This document shows positions 1 through 11,829 of a stretch of 64,000 nucleotides of DNA, one piece after another. Numbering within the stretch: position 1 is the first letter of the stretch; every line of letters begins with the position of its first letter. The stretch is from Erpobdella octoculata (lineage: Eukaryota > Annelida > Clitellata > Hirudinida > Erpobdellidae): NCBI GenBank assembly GCA_963978895.1, contig OZ022242.1, positions 7,645,851 to 7,709,850 of the forward strand, in the 5' to 3' direction. Under the pieces are notes generated by a model. The model saw only the letters and a program-made list of their open reading frames with translations. It was not told the DNA's origin and did not search any database. Position numbers and translations under genes: made by a program.

Positions 1-2240
1 GATCTGAAACTGAGCATAGGTCGTTAATATAGATGAGGAATAGAAGCGGTCCCAGCACCGACCCTTGAGGCACCCCACAAGTTACCTGCTTCATCGAAGA
101 GATAGAGTTGCTGTACTGGACGCATTGTGATCTGCAGCTAAGATAGTCACTGAACCATGATAGTGGAGTTCCCCGGATTCCATAGTACCTCAATTTTTCC
201 ACCAGAATGCCGTGATCAACCGTATCGAAGGCTTTAGCTAGGTCCAGGAAGATGCCAACTACATATTTCCCACGGTCCATGGCCTCGGCAATCTTTGAAT
301 GTAACATGACCAGTGGCATATAAGTTGAGTGATTTTTTCTAAATCCAAACTGATTTGGTGTAATAATGGCAAATTTATCAAGATAATTATAAAGTCTGGA
401 GTGCATCACTCTTTCAAAAAACTTTGAGAAATAGCACAAGACAGATATTGGCCGGTAATTAGAAAAGTTTTCTTTTTTCCCAGATTTGTAAATTGGAATG
501 ACTTTGGCTGTTTTTAGTTGAGCGGGGAATACTCCTGAAGTTATTGAGCAATTTATTATGGCAGACAGAGGACTAGCGATCGCCGTAATTGAATTTCGTG
601 CGATGCATGGGTCGACTCCATCGGATCCGCAGCTGTGAGAGATCTTTAAGTCTGAAGCTATTTTGATAATCTCATCGGGCGTAGTGGGTGCAAAAAAAAA
701 AGAGTGAGTCACAGGATTGCCAAGATATTTTTCAAACGTTGTATCCGGTGGGGATATCTTTCTTGCGAGGTTGGAGCCAATATTAGAAAAGTAATTATTA
801 AATGACTCAGCAATAACAGAGGAAGATGTCAATAGACTACCGTCATCCGTACAGAAAGTCTTGCATTGTTCCATGTTGGTCTTTTTATTTAAAATGTTCC
901 CAATTAACTTCCATGTTCCTTTCATGTTGTTGTTGTTTAATTTAAACTTTTCGGAGTAGAATTGTTTGATGGTTTTTACCTTAGTTGATTTGAAGAGGTT
1001 TCTAAATGTAGTAAATTTCTGTTTGTTAGACGGAGATGGATTCCTGGTGTATGCTCGGTAAAGCGCATTTTTTTTCTTGCAGCTTTTCATAAGTTCAGGT
1101 GTCATCCATTCTTTATCAAACTTGTTAGGTCCGTTAGATTTGCCGCTACAGCTCACCAGAGGAAAGGAATTATTATATATCTCAAGGTATCTATTGATAA
1201 ACATTGAATAGGCGGATGACGCGTCGCCACACTCGGCCACACTCGGCCACCTCTATTACCCTAGACCAATCGGCTCCATGGAGCGTTTGCTCAAAAATTT
1301 CTTTATTAACGAAACTCCTTCTTAAGGAAAAGACATGATTTTTTCCGACGCAATCAGGTGTCGATAATGTGGCAGAGAGAAAAATAGGGAAGTGGTCCGA
1401 GACATCATCGAGTACAATCCTGGCGAGAGTCTTCTGTAGTGGATAATTAGTAAATATATTATCAATTGCGGTGGCGGTTGAGGGGCATTTTCTAGTTGGC
1501 GTTGTAAAGGCTGGAAGAAGGCAGTGGGAAGCTAGTAAATTAAAAAACTCAGCTGTGAGTGAGTTCCATTCTTTGTCGAGAAAATCAATGTTGAAGTCGC
1601 CCAGTAGAAATATCTTCATATTTTTTCTGTCAACGTAATCTAAGATGTTACTCAGCTCTGCATTAAAAACACGTATATTGGTATCCGGTGGGCGATAGAT
1701 TACTCCAACAGTAAAACTTCCAATTCCTCGACACTCCGCAGATATCAAGAGAATTTCAAATGAAGTAATATCAACACTCCAGGAACTAACATCAAGAACA
1801 GAATATTTTAAGTCAGAGTCAATAAAAAAACCAACTCCGCCACCTTTTTTCATAGATCTATGTCTGGATACGAAAACAAAGCCCGGTATTTCCACGCTCA
1901 AGGATGAATTGTCATCCAGCCAGGTCTCTGTAACCGCCAAAATCCTAGATCTACTCCAGTGAAGTAATATTGCTAAGTCATGCAATTTATTTTTTAAGCT
2001 TCTGCAATTGACGTGAAGAAATGAAAAATGATCAGAAGCTAATCGACCGGTTAACTCGTTTAACTCATCAGAAGTAACATAAACATTTCTATTATCATAG
2101 ATTGGGTCGAAGATATTTTCATCAGGATCAATGTTATAATCAAACAAAGAACAGCTTCTTATAGACTTCAGTAAACTTAAACGTTCTTCTTCAGTGTTCG
2201 TCGTATCATAAGCCATTTTAACAAGTCTGTAACTTTTCAA
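1..2240 (-). pseudogene. LINE ORF2 endonuclease/reverse transcriptase, frameshifted, partial
   Basis: The N-terminal ~300 residues form an apurinic-type endonuclease: HVNCRSLKNKL, ILAVTETWLDD, KKGGGVGFFID, GVIYRPP, LLGDFNIDFL and the C-terminal SDHFPIF. The frame breaks at 1231-1250, where a 10-bp unit (actcggccac) is tandemly duplicated. Counting one copy only, the frame runs on into NYRPISVL, FLDLAKAFDTVDH and GVPQGSVLGPLLF (reverse-transcriptase blocks), with no other break seen. The catalytic YADD box would lie beyond the left edge. As read, translation ends at 1191 before the polymerase domain, so this copy is inactive, but only recently. Confidence 0.85.
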
Positions 2241-2976
2241 CCTCCTCGAGACTTAGGATTTTAATTGGCTTGTCAGATTCAACTCTTTTTGCAAAAACAA
2301 CGCCATTCCATGTCCAGATGGAGGAGATTTTCTTTTCTTTGAGTAGTCTCCTGCCTCTCGAAAAGATTTCTGAGCACTTCTTAGTTAAATGTTCGTTGAT
2401 ATAAATTTTATGTTTATCTTCTTGTTTGTGAAGTAGACGTCTTGAAGAGTAAATTCGGTCTCTGACTGTCTTTGAAGCGAGAGTTATAACTATCGGTCGT
2501 GGTGCGTTTTTAATGCCAGGTATTCTGTACCCGGCAGTGATATCCTTCATAGATATGTCGAGATCTAACTTCGTCCTGCAGCACTCCACGACAGCACTCA
2601 TTGTATCCTGCCGAGACATATGTTTAGAGGAATCACCTTCTCCAGTAGTCACACCCGAAGCCATCTCAGCGTAGGACGATTCAGGGATTCCGTGAATGAC
2701 GAGATCGTTGCTTCTCAATTGCATCTCCAGTCTGTCAACTCGAATCTGTAGAGTTTTGTTTTCCTCCGTTATGGACTTTATTTTATCAACCAGCGGCTTA
2801 ATTTCGTCCTTTATCAGTTTTTTCACTGTCTCCAACATTAAGTTCTTCATCATTTCTTTAATGCCATGTTCCAGACTGGGAAGTATCTTTTCTTTAATCT
2901 TGTCCGATAATGCTTCGATTGTTTTACCTTCCATTAACAAGTCCAGAACCTCCTCTTGCCTTTTACGTGACATCAC
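2218..2976 (-). CDS. LINE ORF1 protein (coiled-coil, nucleic-acid-binding type)
   Basis: This 252-residue intact ORF has a Lys/Glu-rich N-terminal half compatible with a coiled coil (about residues 45-85). The segment RLEMQLRSNDLVIHGIPES follows; this arrangement is typical of the central part of ORF1 proteins of CR1/L2/Jockey-like LINEs, which bind element RNA. The C-terminal third is basic and contains YINEHLTKK. It overlaps the ATG of ORF2 (2240) by 23 nt, so ORF2 is probably translated by reinitiation or coupling. No zinc knuckle or PHD finger is visible. Confidence 0.75.
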   Translation of the reverse strand: MMSRKRQEEVLDLLMEGKTIEALSDKIKEKILPSLEHGIKEMMKNLMLETVKKLIKDEIKPLVDKIKSITEENKTLQIRVDRLEMQLRSNDLVIHGIPESSYAEMASGVTTGEGDSSKHMSRQDTMSAVVECCRTKLDLDISMKDITAGYRIPGIKNAPRPIVITLASKTVRDRIYSSRRLLHKQEDKHKIYINEHLTKKCSEIFSRGRRLLKEKKISSIWTWNGVVFAKRVESDKPIKILSLEEVEKLQTC

Positions 2977-3138
2977 AGTATGTAGTACAACTTACAGGAG
3001 TGGCAACAAACGACAACAGAACTAAACTCACTAAACTATTCAACAGTATTTGACAAAACCAGGTATCAAAATCAGATAAATTTTGTACCAATAGTTAGCT
3101 TGTATTGAGACAAGTTCAGTCATATAAATTTTTACTAG

Positions 3139-3140
<2 letters not shown>

Positions 3141-3169
<29 letters not shown>

Positions 3170-3517
3170 TGTATGTATGTATGTATGTATGTATGTATGT
3201 ATGTATGTATGTATGTATGTATGTATGTATGTATGTATGTATGTATGTATGTATGTATGTATGTATGTATGTATGTATGTATGTATGTATGTATGTATGT
3301 ATGTATGTATGTATGTATGTATGTATGTATGTATGTATGTATGTATGTATGTATGTATGTATGTATGTATGTATGTATGTATGTATGTATGTATGTATGT
3401 ATGTATGTATGTATGTATGTATGTATGTATGTATGTATGTATGTATGTATGTATGTATGTATGTATGTATGTATGTATGTATGTATGTATGTATGTATGT
3501 ATGTATGTATGTATGTA
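3141..3517. repeat. (ATGT)n microsatellite, about 377 bp
   Basis: An almost perfect tetranucleotide array. It sits between the 5' end of the reverse-strand LINE and the 3' terminus of a reverse-strand Helitron at 3518. All frames are open through it, which gives spurious MYVC and THYI frames. Confidence 0.98.
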
Positions 3518-4850
3518 CTAGCAGTGCCCGTAGCGGCTTCGCTCGCATGAAATTTGAGAATTTGAACCATGCATACATAGTAGAGTACTGCACGGATCAA
3601 TTTCTTAGGTCTCGGCTCGGCCCGTCGACAACTTGGCCCAACCCGTTTCAAAAACCGAAATTCCTGGCCCGGCACGGCCCGTCTAATATGGGCCCGGCCC
3701 GTTTTTACAGGCCTAGAAGTTCTATATACTAATATACTTGATGAAAAACTTCGGCCCGTCCCACCTTGACTTCACGTTTAGCCTGAACACCCTAAAATCA
3801 CTAAAATGTCTATATACTTGGTTAAAAATCGCGGCCCGTCCCACCTTGATTTAAGGTTTGGGCAGGGCCGTATGAAGACCCTAAAATAACGGCTTGGGCC
3901 GTCCGTCCGGTGATAAACTGAACTCATTTACTTTTAACCGGCACAAAACCTCAAAATACTATTTTTCACATCTGTAGCACTTACAGTTTTTGAGTAGCAG
4001 TTATTTTAAAATCAAATAACCTTTTTTCCACCTCACATTTGAGGTCCTGGAACTGGAAACCAAATTTTCAAAAAATGGTAAAACACGTATATCATTATTT
4101 CTGGATTAGAAACCAAATACTAATTTTTACTCCTGTAGCATCTACTGTTTTCGAGTAGCAGTTACATTAAAAACCAAATAACCTTATTTTCCACCCCACA
4201 TTTGAGGTCCTGAAAACCAAATTTAAAAAAAATGGTAAAACACGTATATCTTTATTTTTAGAATAGAAACTAAATAGTAATTTTTACATCTGTGGTATTT
4301 ACAGTTTTTGAGTAGCAGTTACTTTAAAAAACAAATAACCCTATTTTCCACCCCACATTTGAAGTCCTGGAAACCAAATTTTCAAAAAATGCTAAAACAC
4401 GTATTTCATTATTTTTGGAGTAGAAACTAAATACTAATTTTCACTCCTGTAGCATTCACAGTTTTTGAGTAGCAGCTACTTTAAAAACCAAATAACCCAA
4501 TTTTCCAACCCACATTTGAGATCCGGAAACCGAATTTTCAAAAAATGGTGAAACACGTATCTTTTTATTTTTCAAAAAGAATCTATATACCAAATTTCAA
4601 AATCTCCTCATTTTTGGTTTTCGAGATATACATTGTTTTAGAAAAAAGTTTGTTTTCCAGTTTTTTCCCCTCAGGAGCAAAATTTTCAAAAATCCTTTCT
4701 TAGCGGATGTTTACGCTATAAAAGTAATATAAGTTCCAAATTTCACGTTCCTAGGATGAGGCGTTTGAGCTCGGCGTTGATTATCAGTCAGTCATCTGTC
4801 AGTCAGTCAGTCAGTCAGTCAGTCAGGACATGTTCTTTTATATATATAGA
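3518..4850 (-). mobile_element. Non-autonomous Helitron, family A, copy 1
   Basis: Read on the minus strand it begins TCTATATATATAAAAG, continues into a GACT repeat tract, and ends in a GC-rich hairpin region followed by GGGCACTGCTAG, with T as the next base. A 5' TC, a 3' hairpin before CTRR and insertion between A and T are the Helitron signature. The interior has several degenerate ~160-bp repeats (gagtagcagttact, then ccccacatttga, then aaaacacgta). There is no Rep/helicase coding. The part near 3570-3920 contains GGCCCG-rich sequence resembling the hAT MITE at 55278. Confidence 0.8.
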
Positions 4851-5959
4851 CTAGCAGTGCCCGTAGCGGCTTCGCTCGCATGAAATTAGAGAGTTTGAAC
4901 CGTGCATCCATAGTAGAGATCATTTTTTTAGGTCTCGGCTCGGCCCGTCGACAAATTAGCCCAGCCCGTTTTAAAAACCCAAACTCCTGGCCCGGCACAG
5001 CCCGTCTGAATTAGGCCCGGCCCATTTTTACAGGCCTAGAAGTTCTATATACTTGATGAAAAACTTCGGCCCGTCCCACCTTGACCTCAGGTTTGGCCCG
5101 GCCAAACTGAAGACCCTAAAATCACTAAAATATCTATATACTTGGTGAAAAACCTCGGCCCGTCCCACTTTGATTTAAGGTTTGGCCTGGCCCGTGTGAA
5201 GACTCTAAAATAACGGCTTGGCCCGGCCAACGATAAACTGGACTTTTAACCGGCACAAAACTTCAAAATACTAATTTTTACATTTGTAGCACTTAGAGTT
5301 TGTGAGTAGCAGTTATTTTGAAATCAAATAACCCTTTTTTCGACCCCAAATTTGTAAAAAATGGTGAAACACGTATATCTTTATTTTTAGAAAAAAAACT
5401 AAATAATAATTTTTACATCTGTGGTATTTACTGTTTTTGAGTAGCAGTTACTATAAAAGACAATTAGCCCTATTTTCCACCCCACATTTGAAGTCCTGGA
5501 AACCAAATTTTAAAAAAATGCTAAAGCACGTATTTTATTATTTTTGGAGTAGAAACTAAATACTAATTTTTACTCCTGTAGCATTAACAGTTTTTGAGTA
5601 GAATCTACTTTAAAAACCAAATAACCCAATTTTCCAACTTACATTTGAGGTCCGGGAAACCGAATTTTCAAAAAATGGTGAAACACGTATCTTTTTATTT
5701 TTCAAAAAGAATCTATATACCAAGTTTCAAAATCTCCTCATTTTTGGTTTTCGAGATATACATTGTTTTAGAAAAAAGTTTGTTTTCCAGTTCTTTCCCC
5801 TCAGGAGCAAAATTTTCAAAAACCTTTCTTAGCGGATGTCTAGGCTATAAAAGTAATATAAGTTCCAAATTTCACGTTCCTAGGATGAGGCGTTTGAGCT
5901 CGGCGTTGATTATCAGTCAGTCATCAGTCAGTCAGGACATGTTCTTTTATATATATAGA
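4851..5959 (-). mobile_element. Non-autonomous Helitron, family A, copy 2 (tandem with copy 1)
   Basis: Same termini and interior as the copy at 3518-4850. It starts at the very next base, so the two are head-to-tail: the 5' TC of copy 1 abuts the CTAG of copy 2 without a spacer. It lacks some internal repeats and is shorter. No coding capacity is seen. Confidence 0.8.
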
Positions 5960-6302
5960 TGTATGTGTGTATGTATGTATGTATGTATGTATGTATGTAT
6001 GTGTGTATGTATCTATGTCTGTGTGTATGTATCTATGTATCTATGTATGTATGTATGTATGTATGTATGTATGTATGTATGTATGTATGTATGTATGTAT
6101 GTATGTATGTATGTATGTATGTATGTATGTATGTATGTATGTATGTATGTATGTATGTATGTATGTATGTATGTATGTATGTATGTATGTATGTATGTAT
6201 GTATGTATGTATGTATGTATGTATGTATGTATGTATGTATGTATGTATGTATGTATGTATGTATGTACGTATGTATCTATGTATGTATGTATGTATGTAT
6301 GT
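5960..6302. repeat. (ATGT)n microsatellite with interruptions
   Basis: The array has scattered variants at its left side (gtgtgt, ctatgt). It begins directly at the 5' terminus of the family A Helitron and ends at the body of a forward Helitron. Confidence 0.95.
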
Positions 6303-6598
<296 letters not shown>

Positions 6599-6620
6599 AT
6601 ATTGATTATATATATATACA

Positions 6621-7240
6621 CTAGCGGGGTTACCCGGCGTTGTCGGGGTTGTTAGAGTTTTTTTGATCGTTTTTCTGTAGCTTCCGTTTAATTCCCCGTT
6701 TTTTCCCGCTCCCGGTAACTTTCCCGATTCTGGTCGCTTTCCCGCCCCATCTATCTCTTAATAATTTGTAATAACGCGCAATCGGTCACATTATGCAAGA
6801 CTGGGAAGCAAGACATGGACTTCTTAATATTAAGAAGTTCATTAGCAATTAATGCCTGTTACGCAATTGTAAACAGTGCTTCGAAAACTTATGCAATAAT
6901 CATGTATAGGTATTTTTGACCCGGAAGGTTTTTTGTCCCCCTGAACCGGGGGATCGGAAAAGGAGTCCAAACTTTCTTAACTGTTTTCCTTTCTTAACTC
7001 TCCAGGCCAAAAGTTTCTATGTACGACCATCGAAGGTAATTGCGTAATAAAATTCAAATTTTGTTTACGTAACAAAGTTTGAAGGCTTCAAGAAATTTTT
7101 AGCAAATCTATTTTACGTTTTATGGGCTAAAATAAGTTATGAAAGAGTGGAAAAGAAAAAATGAGCGCGAGCTAGAACGGAAACGGGTGAGCAAGCGGGG
7201 AAGGAAACGGGAGCAAGAGAGAAAAATGATTAAAAAACAT
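6621..7240 (-). mobile_element. Helitron-derived block, 3' end at 6621, composite
   Basis: The left edge CTAGCGGGGTTACCCGGCG is the complement of a family B Helitron 3' hairpin end. Around 6912-7015 lies a segment (gggggatcgg, then gagtccaaactttctta) shared with 23490-23540 and 33110-33170. From 7136 the sequence turns into forward-oriented purine-rich family B body. No clean 5' end was found, so this is probably a nested or broken copy. Confidence 0.55.
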
Positions 7241-7815
<575 letters not shown>

Positions 7816-7981
7816 GTTCCTGCTCGCTCACCCACTCCGCTCCGCTCATTTTGTGACGGATTTCAATTTTTTTTCTATATATGATTCCCCTTGACTCTCA
7901 AGGTTGTGTAAAAACTTCATTACGATCGGATGAATGGTGTAGCAATGCATAAAGGATATACATATATACATACAAACATTC

Positions 7982-7985
<4 letters not shown>
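7816..7985 (-). mobile_element. Helitron family B, 5' terminal segment
   Basis: On the minus strand this contains the conserved 5' block (ctttatgcattgctacacc, then attcatccgatcg) and runs to gtcacaaaatgagcgg and gagcgagcaggaac. The same segment recurs at 33163, 33955, 61007 and 62649. The outer boundary merges with a TA/GT microsatellite at 7986-8074. Confidence 0.65.
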
Positions 7986-8067
<82 letters not shown>

Positions 8068-8074
8068 TGTGTGG
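7986..8074. repeat. (TA)n then (GT)n compound microsatellite
   Basis: A TA run to about 8030, then GT repeats to 8074. It sits between a Helitron 5' segment and unique sequence before a gene-family terminal exon. Confidence 0.95.
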
Positions 8075-8251
8075 ACAATTCTGATACATATGCGTTTTAC
8101 GTTTCTTTACTGAGATCACAAAACAAAAAAAGTGAAACTTTCACAAAAACCGCCAGAATTTCACAAACTAGCCAATTAGTTTAAATTGAAAAATTATTTT
8201 AATTTAAAAATTAAAAAATCATCACAAATACATATTATGAATTTCTAATAG

Positions 8252-8367
8252 GAGCGTCATCACAGACTTCACAACTAAATACAGTGTGTTCATTGTTTGA
8301 AAGACCAGATGAAGGCACTTTTTTAGTACCGGATTACTTTTTTCCTCATTCTCCTGGTATCTGTTAA
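8252..8367 (+). CDS. Terminal exon of an upstream member of the novel gene family (gene 0)
   Basis: A 3' splice site (tttctaatag) is followed by an open frame entered with two bases of a split codon and ending TAA at 8365-8367. The reading includes SQTSQLNT, EGTFLVPDYF and a final GIC. It parallels the terminal exon of gene 3 (56276-56460: SQTPQLST, KDTFLEPSYF, final GIL), with the same entry phase. The rest of this gene is not visible upstream; the preceding 5 kb is mobile DNA. It may be the last exon of a neighbour whose body lies left of the window, or a relic. Confidence 0.5.
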
Positions 8368-8518
8368 TTTTCAAATAATATTTATAAATTTATATTGTTC
8401 TATTTTTGTTTATGAACTATTTGCAACAAAATTTACTTTAAATAACCAATCATAGTTTTAACAAAATTTCAGAATAGCTATCCAAACACTTATCAATAAT
8501 TTTCTACATTTATAATAA

Positions 8519-8650
8519 ATTAGCTGGGTTAGTTGGAGTTGCCCGGGTTTTTTTGAGAATTTCATTTTTAATCTTTCTGATGTTTTTTTCTTCGCATTTT
8601 TTTATAACTTTCTATGTTTCTTTCTTTTTTCTCCCCCGTAGATGTAAACA
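8519..8650 (-). mobile_element. Diverged Helitron 3' end
   Basis: The left edge (tagctgggttag, then gttgcccgggttttttt) resembles the complement of family B 3' ends, with a partly eroded hairpin. The body beyond about 8650 is AT-rich and not recognisable. Confidence 0.4.
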
Positions 8651-9110
8651 AATTTGGGGATTGCAGGGTGAATACAACCCACGTAACGCACATAAAACGT
8701 AAAATAAACAGCAGACTTTCTTAAATTTATTTAAAATCTTTTAAAAACTTTGTTAGGCAAATTAAAATTATATAGACCATTTTTTAAAGACACTTTTAAT
8801 TTGACATGCAATAAAATTAAAAAATAAATAATAAATGTTCTGTTATCCGAAAATATCTCCTAAATAGTTTAACGAAAACTTAATTTTTTAGACGTTTCTA
8901 TGTTTGACAGAGTTTAATAAAAAAACGTTTTAAAACAAACAAATTAATTGTTTTATTTTTTATTCTCAAACTTTAAGGGATATTTTGTAAAAACACGAAA
9001 AAATTAGTCCCAGCAACTATTCACCATCACTCCAGATTTATTAAAGGTTGCTAAAAATTTGTCTATTAATGAATGAATAAATGTTGGACAATCAATTGTA
9101 ACTGCGGAGG
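8651..9110. other. AT-rich intergenic sequence
   Basis: No open frame, splice-site chain or repeat family was recognised here. The right side may be the 3' untranslated end of the LINE fragment that starts near 9120. Confidence 0.5.
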
Positions 9111-9119
9111 TGACTTCTG

Positions 9120-9935
9120 AAGGGAGTTGGTTCCAGTTTTTGGGCCTGGTCACCGCAAAGATCTAACTCCAGTACCTCTAAGTCGCCTACCCGGAACGAA
9201 GAGAAGCGATGAGAACCAGATCTTCCTATCTAAATCGTTTTTGATTCGGCTTATCATGGAGTCGTAGAATATTTGATGCAAGGTACGGAGGAGCCATCTT
9301 TCGGAGACACTTAAAAACCAGTATTGACAATTTGAATTCGATCCTGTGTTCGATTTTTAGCCAGTAAAGATCTCTAATGATGGGAATGATGTGATCAAGT
9401 TTGCGTTTTTTCGCGACAAGCCTGGCAGCTGAATTGATGATGTATTGTAGCCAACAAGTTGAAGTTATGGGCAGCCCGACTAAAGCTGAGTTGCAATAGT
9501 TAAGCATGGAAAGAACTAAAGAAGTAACAAGTGTTCTGGTTGCGAACGCAGGAAGGTATGTTGCAACGGCTCTGGTCTGTCGTAGCAGTTTGACTAACGT
9601 GAGTGTGCATAGTTAGGTCGGATTTAAAAAAAAGTCAAGGTCTCGAACCGAGGACGATGGCAAAATCCAATTGTCACCCAGGCGGACAGGCACGGAAGAA
9701 GACTGTGAACCATATTACATCTGATTTGTTGAAATTGAGCTAGAAGCAACTTGATTTTTATATTGGTAGACATCGTCAACGCACGCCGAGACCGACGCAG
9801 AAAACGCAGTGACGCTCTTGATATCACTGCGGCCGTAGATTTGCGTGTCGTCGGCGTAGGAATGTGAGCGTAGGCCGTGATTAGCGATAATGATAAATGT
9901 GAGTTGTCCGTGGTCCAAGAAGACTTTTGACAATC
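9120..9935 (-). pseudogene. LINE reverse-transcriptase C-terminal fragment
   Basis: On the minus strand the reading starts near 9930 with RSHSYADDTQIYGRSD (the catalytic YADD box), shifts frame, and resumes in 9507-9226 with LNYCNSALVGLP, INSAARLVAKKRK, RDLYWLKIEHRIEFK and KMAPPYLA. These are the conserved tail of CR1/L2-type reverse transcriptases. It is 5' truncated just upstream of the YADD box and carries at least one frameshift. Confidence 0.85.
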
Positions 9936-10710
9936 ATGGTTGCAAGTTTAAATAAAGATTTTGTTCGGAAATTTTAAATCAACAGTCAATAACATAAAAA
10001 CAGTTTTAAAGACGGTGAAGATGGTGTAAATTGAATGGTTTCCATTGCATACTTTTTACATGATTTGAACCTTTCACCTACAAGACGATCGTTAATATTT
10101 CATGTCGTTAAAATCACGTTTAAATTGAAGCACTATTCTACAAACATTTTGTTTTCATTATCTTATTCAATTTTTAGTTTATTTAGTTTATTAAAACTAT
10201 CAACATCTATAATTCAATTACCAAGTTTAACATTTAAAACGTTTGTCTAACTTTTTATTCATACACAGAAAGCCACCAAGATGACACTACAAGCCCACGA
10301 TGCAGCATTTTATAAAACTTTTTCAAACTTCAAACAACAAGCGTGCACATTTTGTAAATAATTTTGAACAGTTACCATTATTATTGTCTATAAAGTAATA
10401 TATAAATCAACAATGGCCGTCTTTATTTTGTATGTTCATATTATCAGGTAAAATTTTAATTCATCGTATTTTAATGTTTTATTGTGAATTAAGACTCAAT
10501 ACAGATTGATAGTTTGAATTGCTATTAACCAAAGAGTTTCTGGTTTTTATCAAAATAAATGGGTGTTGCTAGGGTACCTATGTATATTACTTTAATTTGG
10601 AGTGGCTCGTTAATCAAAGTTAATTTAATAAATTGGTGCTAGAAATTACCGTTGATTAAACAAATTAACGCAGTTAACTGTTTTAACGAAATGAATAAAA
10701 GCCTTGAACT
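9936..10710. other. AT-rich region with two weak candidate first exons
   Basis: At 10281 an ATG (M T L Q A H D A) lies in a context partly similar to the first exons at 46459 and 56706 (preceded by agccaccaag, followed by cattttataaaac), but no GT donor follows. At 10691-10714 an ATG opens eight codons (MNKSLELH) and meets a consensus GTAAGT donor. Either could be the start of gene 1; neither is proven. Confidence 0.25.
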
Positions 10711-11438
10711 GCATGTAAGTTTTTTTGTTATTGCTTGTACGATATTGGTATCAAAATATCATTACAACATAGCGATTGTTTTAATTCTTTTTGCATAATA
10801 TCGCAGATGTATTGCTAGTAGTACTTGTACATCTCAACTGCTTGGCGTGGGGTTACAACAAGAACGGGAGACAATATTACCGATTCTGACAATGAACTTC
10901 TGGAGTCGTGATCATCATTTTCGTCTCTGTTCTAATGTTTTCTGAACTAATACAAAACATAAATAAACAACTATTAAGCGGTTCAAGTCTGAAGAGCATT
11001 CACACACACGTCGTTGCGTATAAAAATAGATCATAGCTGTTTTTTAATTATAATTTTACAGCTAAATAAACTATTAAACTTTTATTGAAAACTTATAGTT
11101 CAATGTTTTTAAATGTCATGTAATTATAAAACAAAAAAAAACGTAGGCTTTAAGAAATTCAGAAAATAAGTTGAATAAGGTTAAAACAGCATTAATTTGT
11201 TTTTTTTTTAATAAAATTGTGATAGTTGGGTTGCAATCTAACCAGAATTTTGTTAACCACTGACACATTTTTAAGATGTTTCAATATAGATCATTTTAGT
11301 CCTGTCCGATTGGAAACATAGTTTGGCATGAAGTTACAAGTTGTTAGAGTTTGCATGTACATATAAACCATGTCTAATTATAATGGTTGTGATTTCCTAT
11401 GACTTGCTAATGACATATTTTTACTTTTTGCTTTTCAG

Positions 11439-11530
11439 TGGCTGAGTCTGTTTATCAGAAAAATTTTGTCTTAAAAGTCTTCAATAAAGGATAAGTTATC
11501 TAAGACTGGCTGTGAAACACAAAACAATTA
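11439..11530 (+). other. Conserved exon-like block after a 3' splice site
   Basis: The tract tttgcttttcag precedes tggctgagtctgtttatc, conserved in unit 2 at 28216. Reading frames soon meet stops and no clear donor is seen, so I cannot decide whether it is an early exon of genes 1 and 2 or only conserved intron. Confidence 0.3.
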
Positions 11531-11829
11531 AATTTATAGACTTATTTTATATTTTTTCAAATCATGCTAATGTTATTGAAATAATTTAGTTTTTCTAAAC
11601 ATCGTCACTTGCTAAAAAACTGAACCAAATAAACAATTTTGAAATATAAACAGCTTTTATAAGAACCGGACCAAACTTAACAAACATTTAGAAACACCAC
11701 AAATTAACAATTTGCTTTAAGAATTACTATTTTTGACGCCTATACTTGTTGAAAAATTAGAACCAGAAATGAGCTCGAGGTACTTTTGATTTATATTTTT
11801 TTAGTGTTTCATTAGAAACATTTTGTTTA

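Larger units (their letters stand above)
1..3040 (-). mobile_element. CR1/L2/Jockey-like LINE, 5' part; continues beyond window start
   Basis: On the minus strand the order is a short 5' leader, ORF1 (2976-2218), then ORF2 with an endonuclease and the first half of a reverse transcriptase, running off the left edge. This two-ORF layout is that of APE-type non-LTR retrotransposons. The 5' boundary is not exact: it lies between 2977 and the (ATGT)n array at 3141. The clade is inferred from reverse-transcriptase motif style and is not certain. Confidence 0.85.

Noticed and set aside
3105..3732. Long open frames coding MYVC or THYI repeats (also at 5959-6449, 40325-41445 N-terminal part, 41612-42341)
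   Set aside because: They are translations of (ATGT)n arrays; every frame is open by composition, with no splice or homology support.
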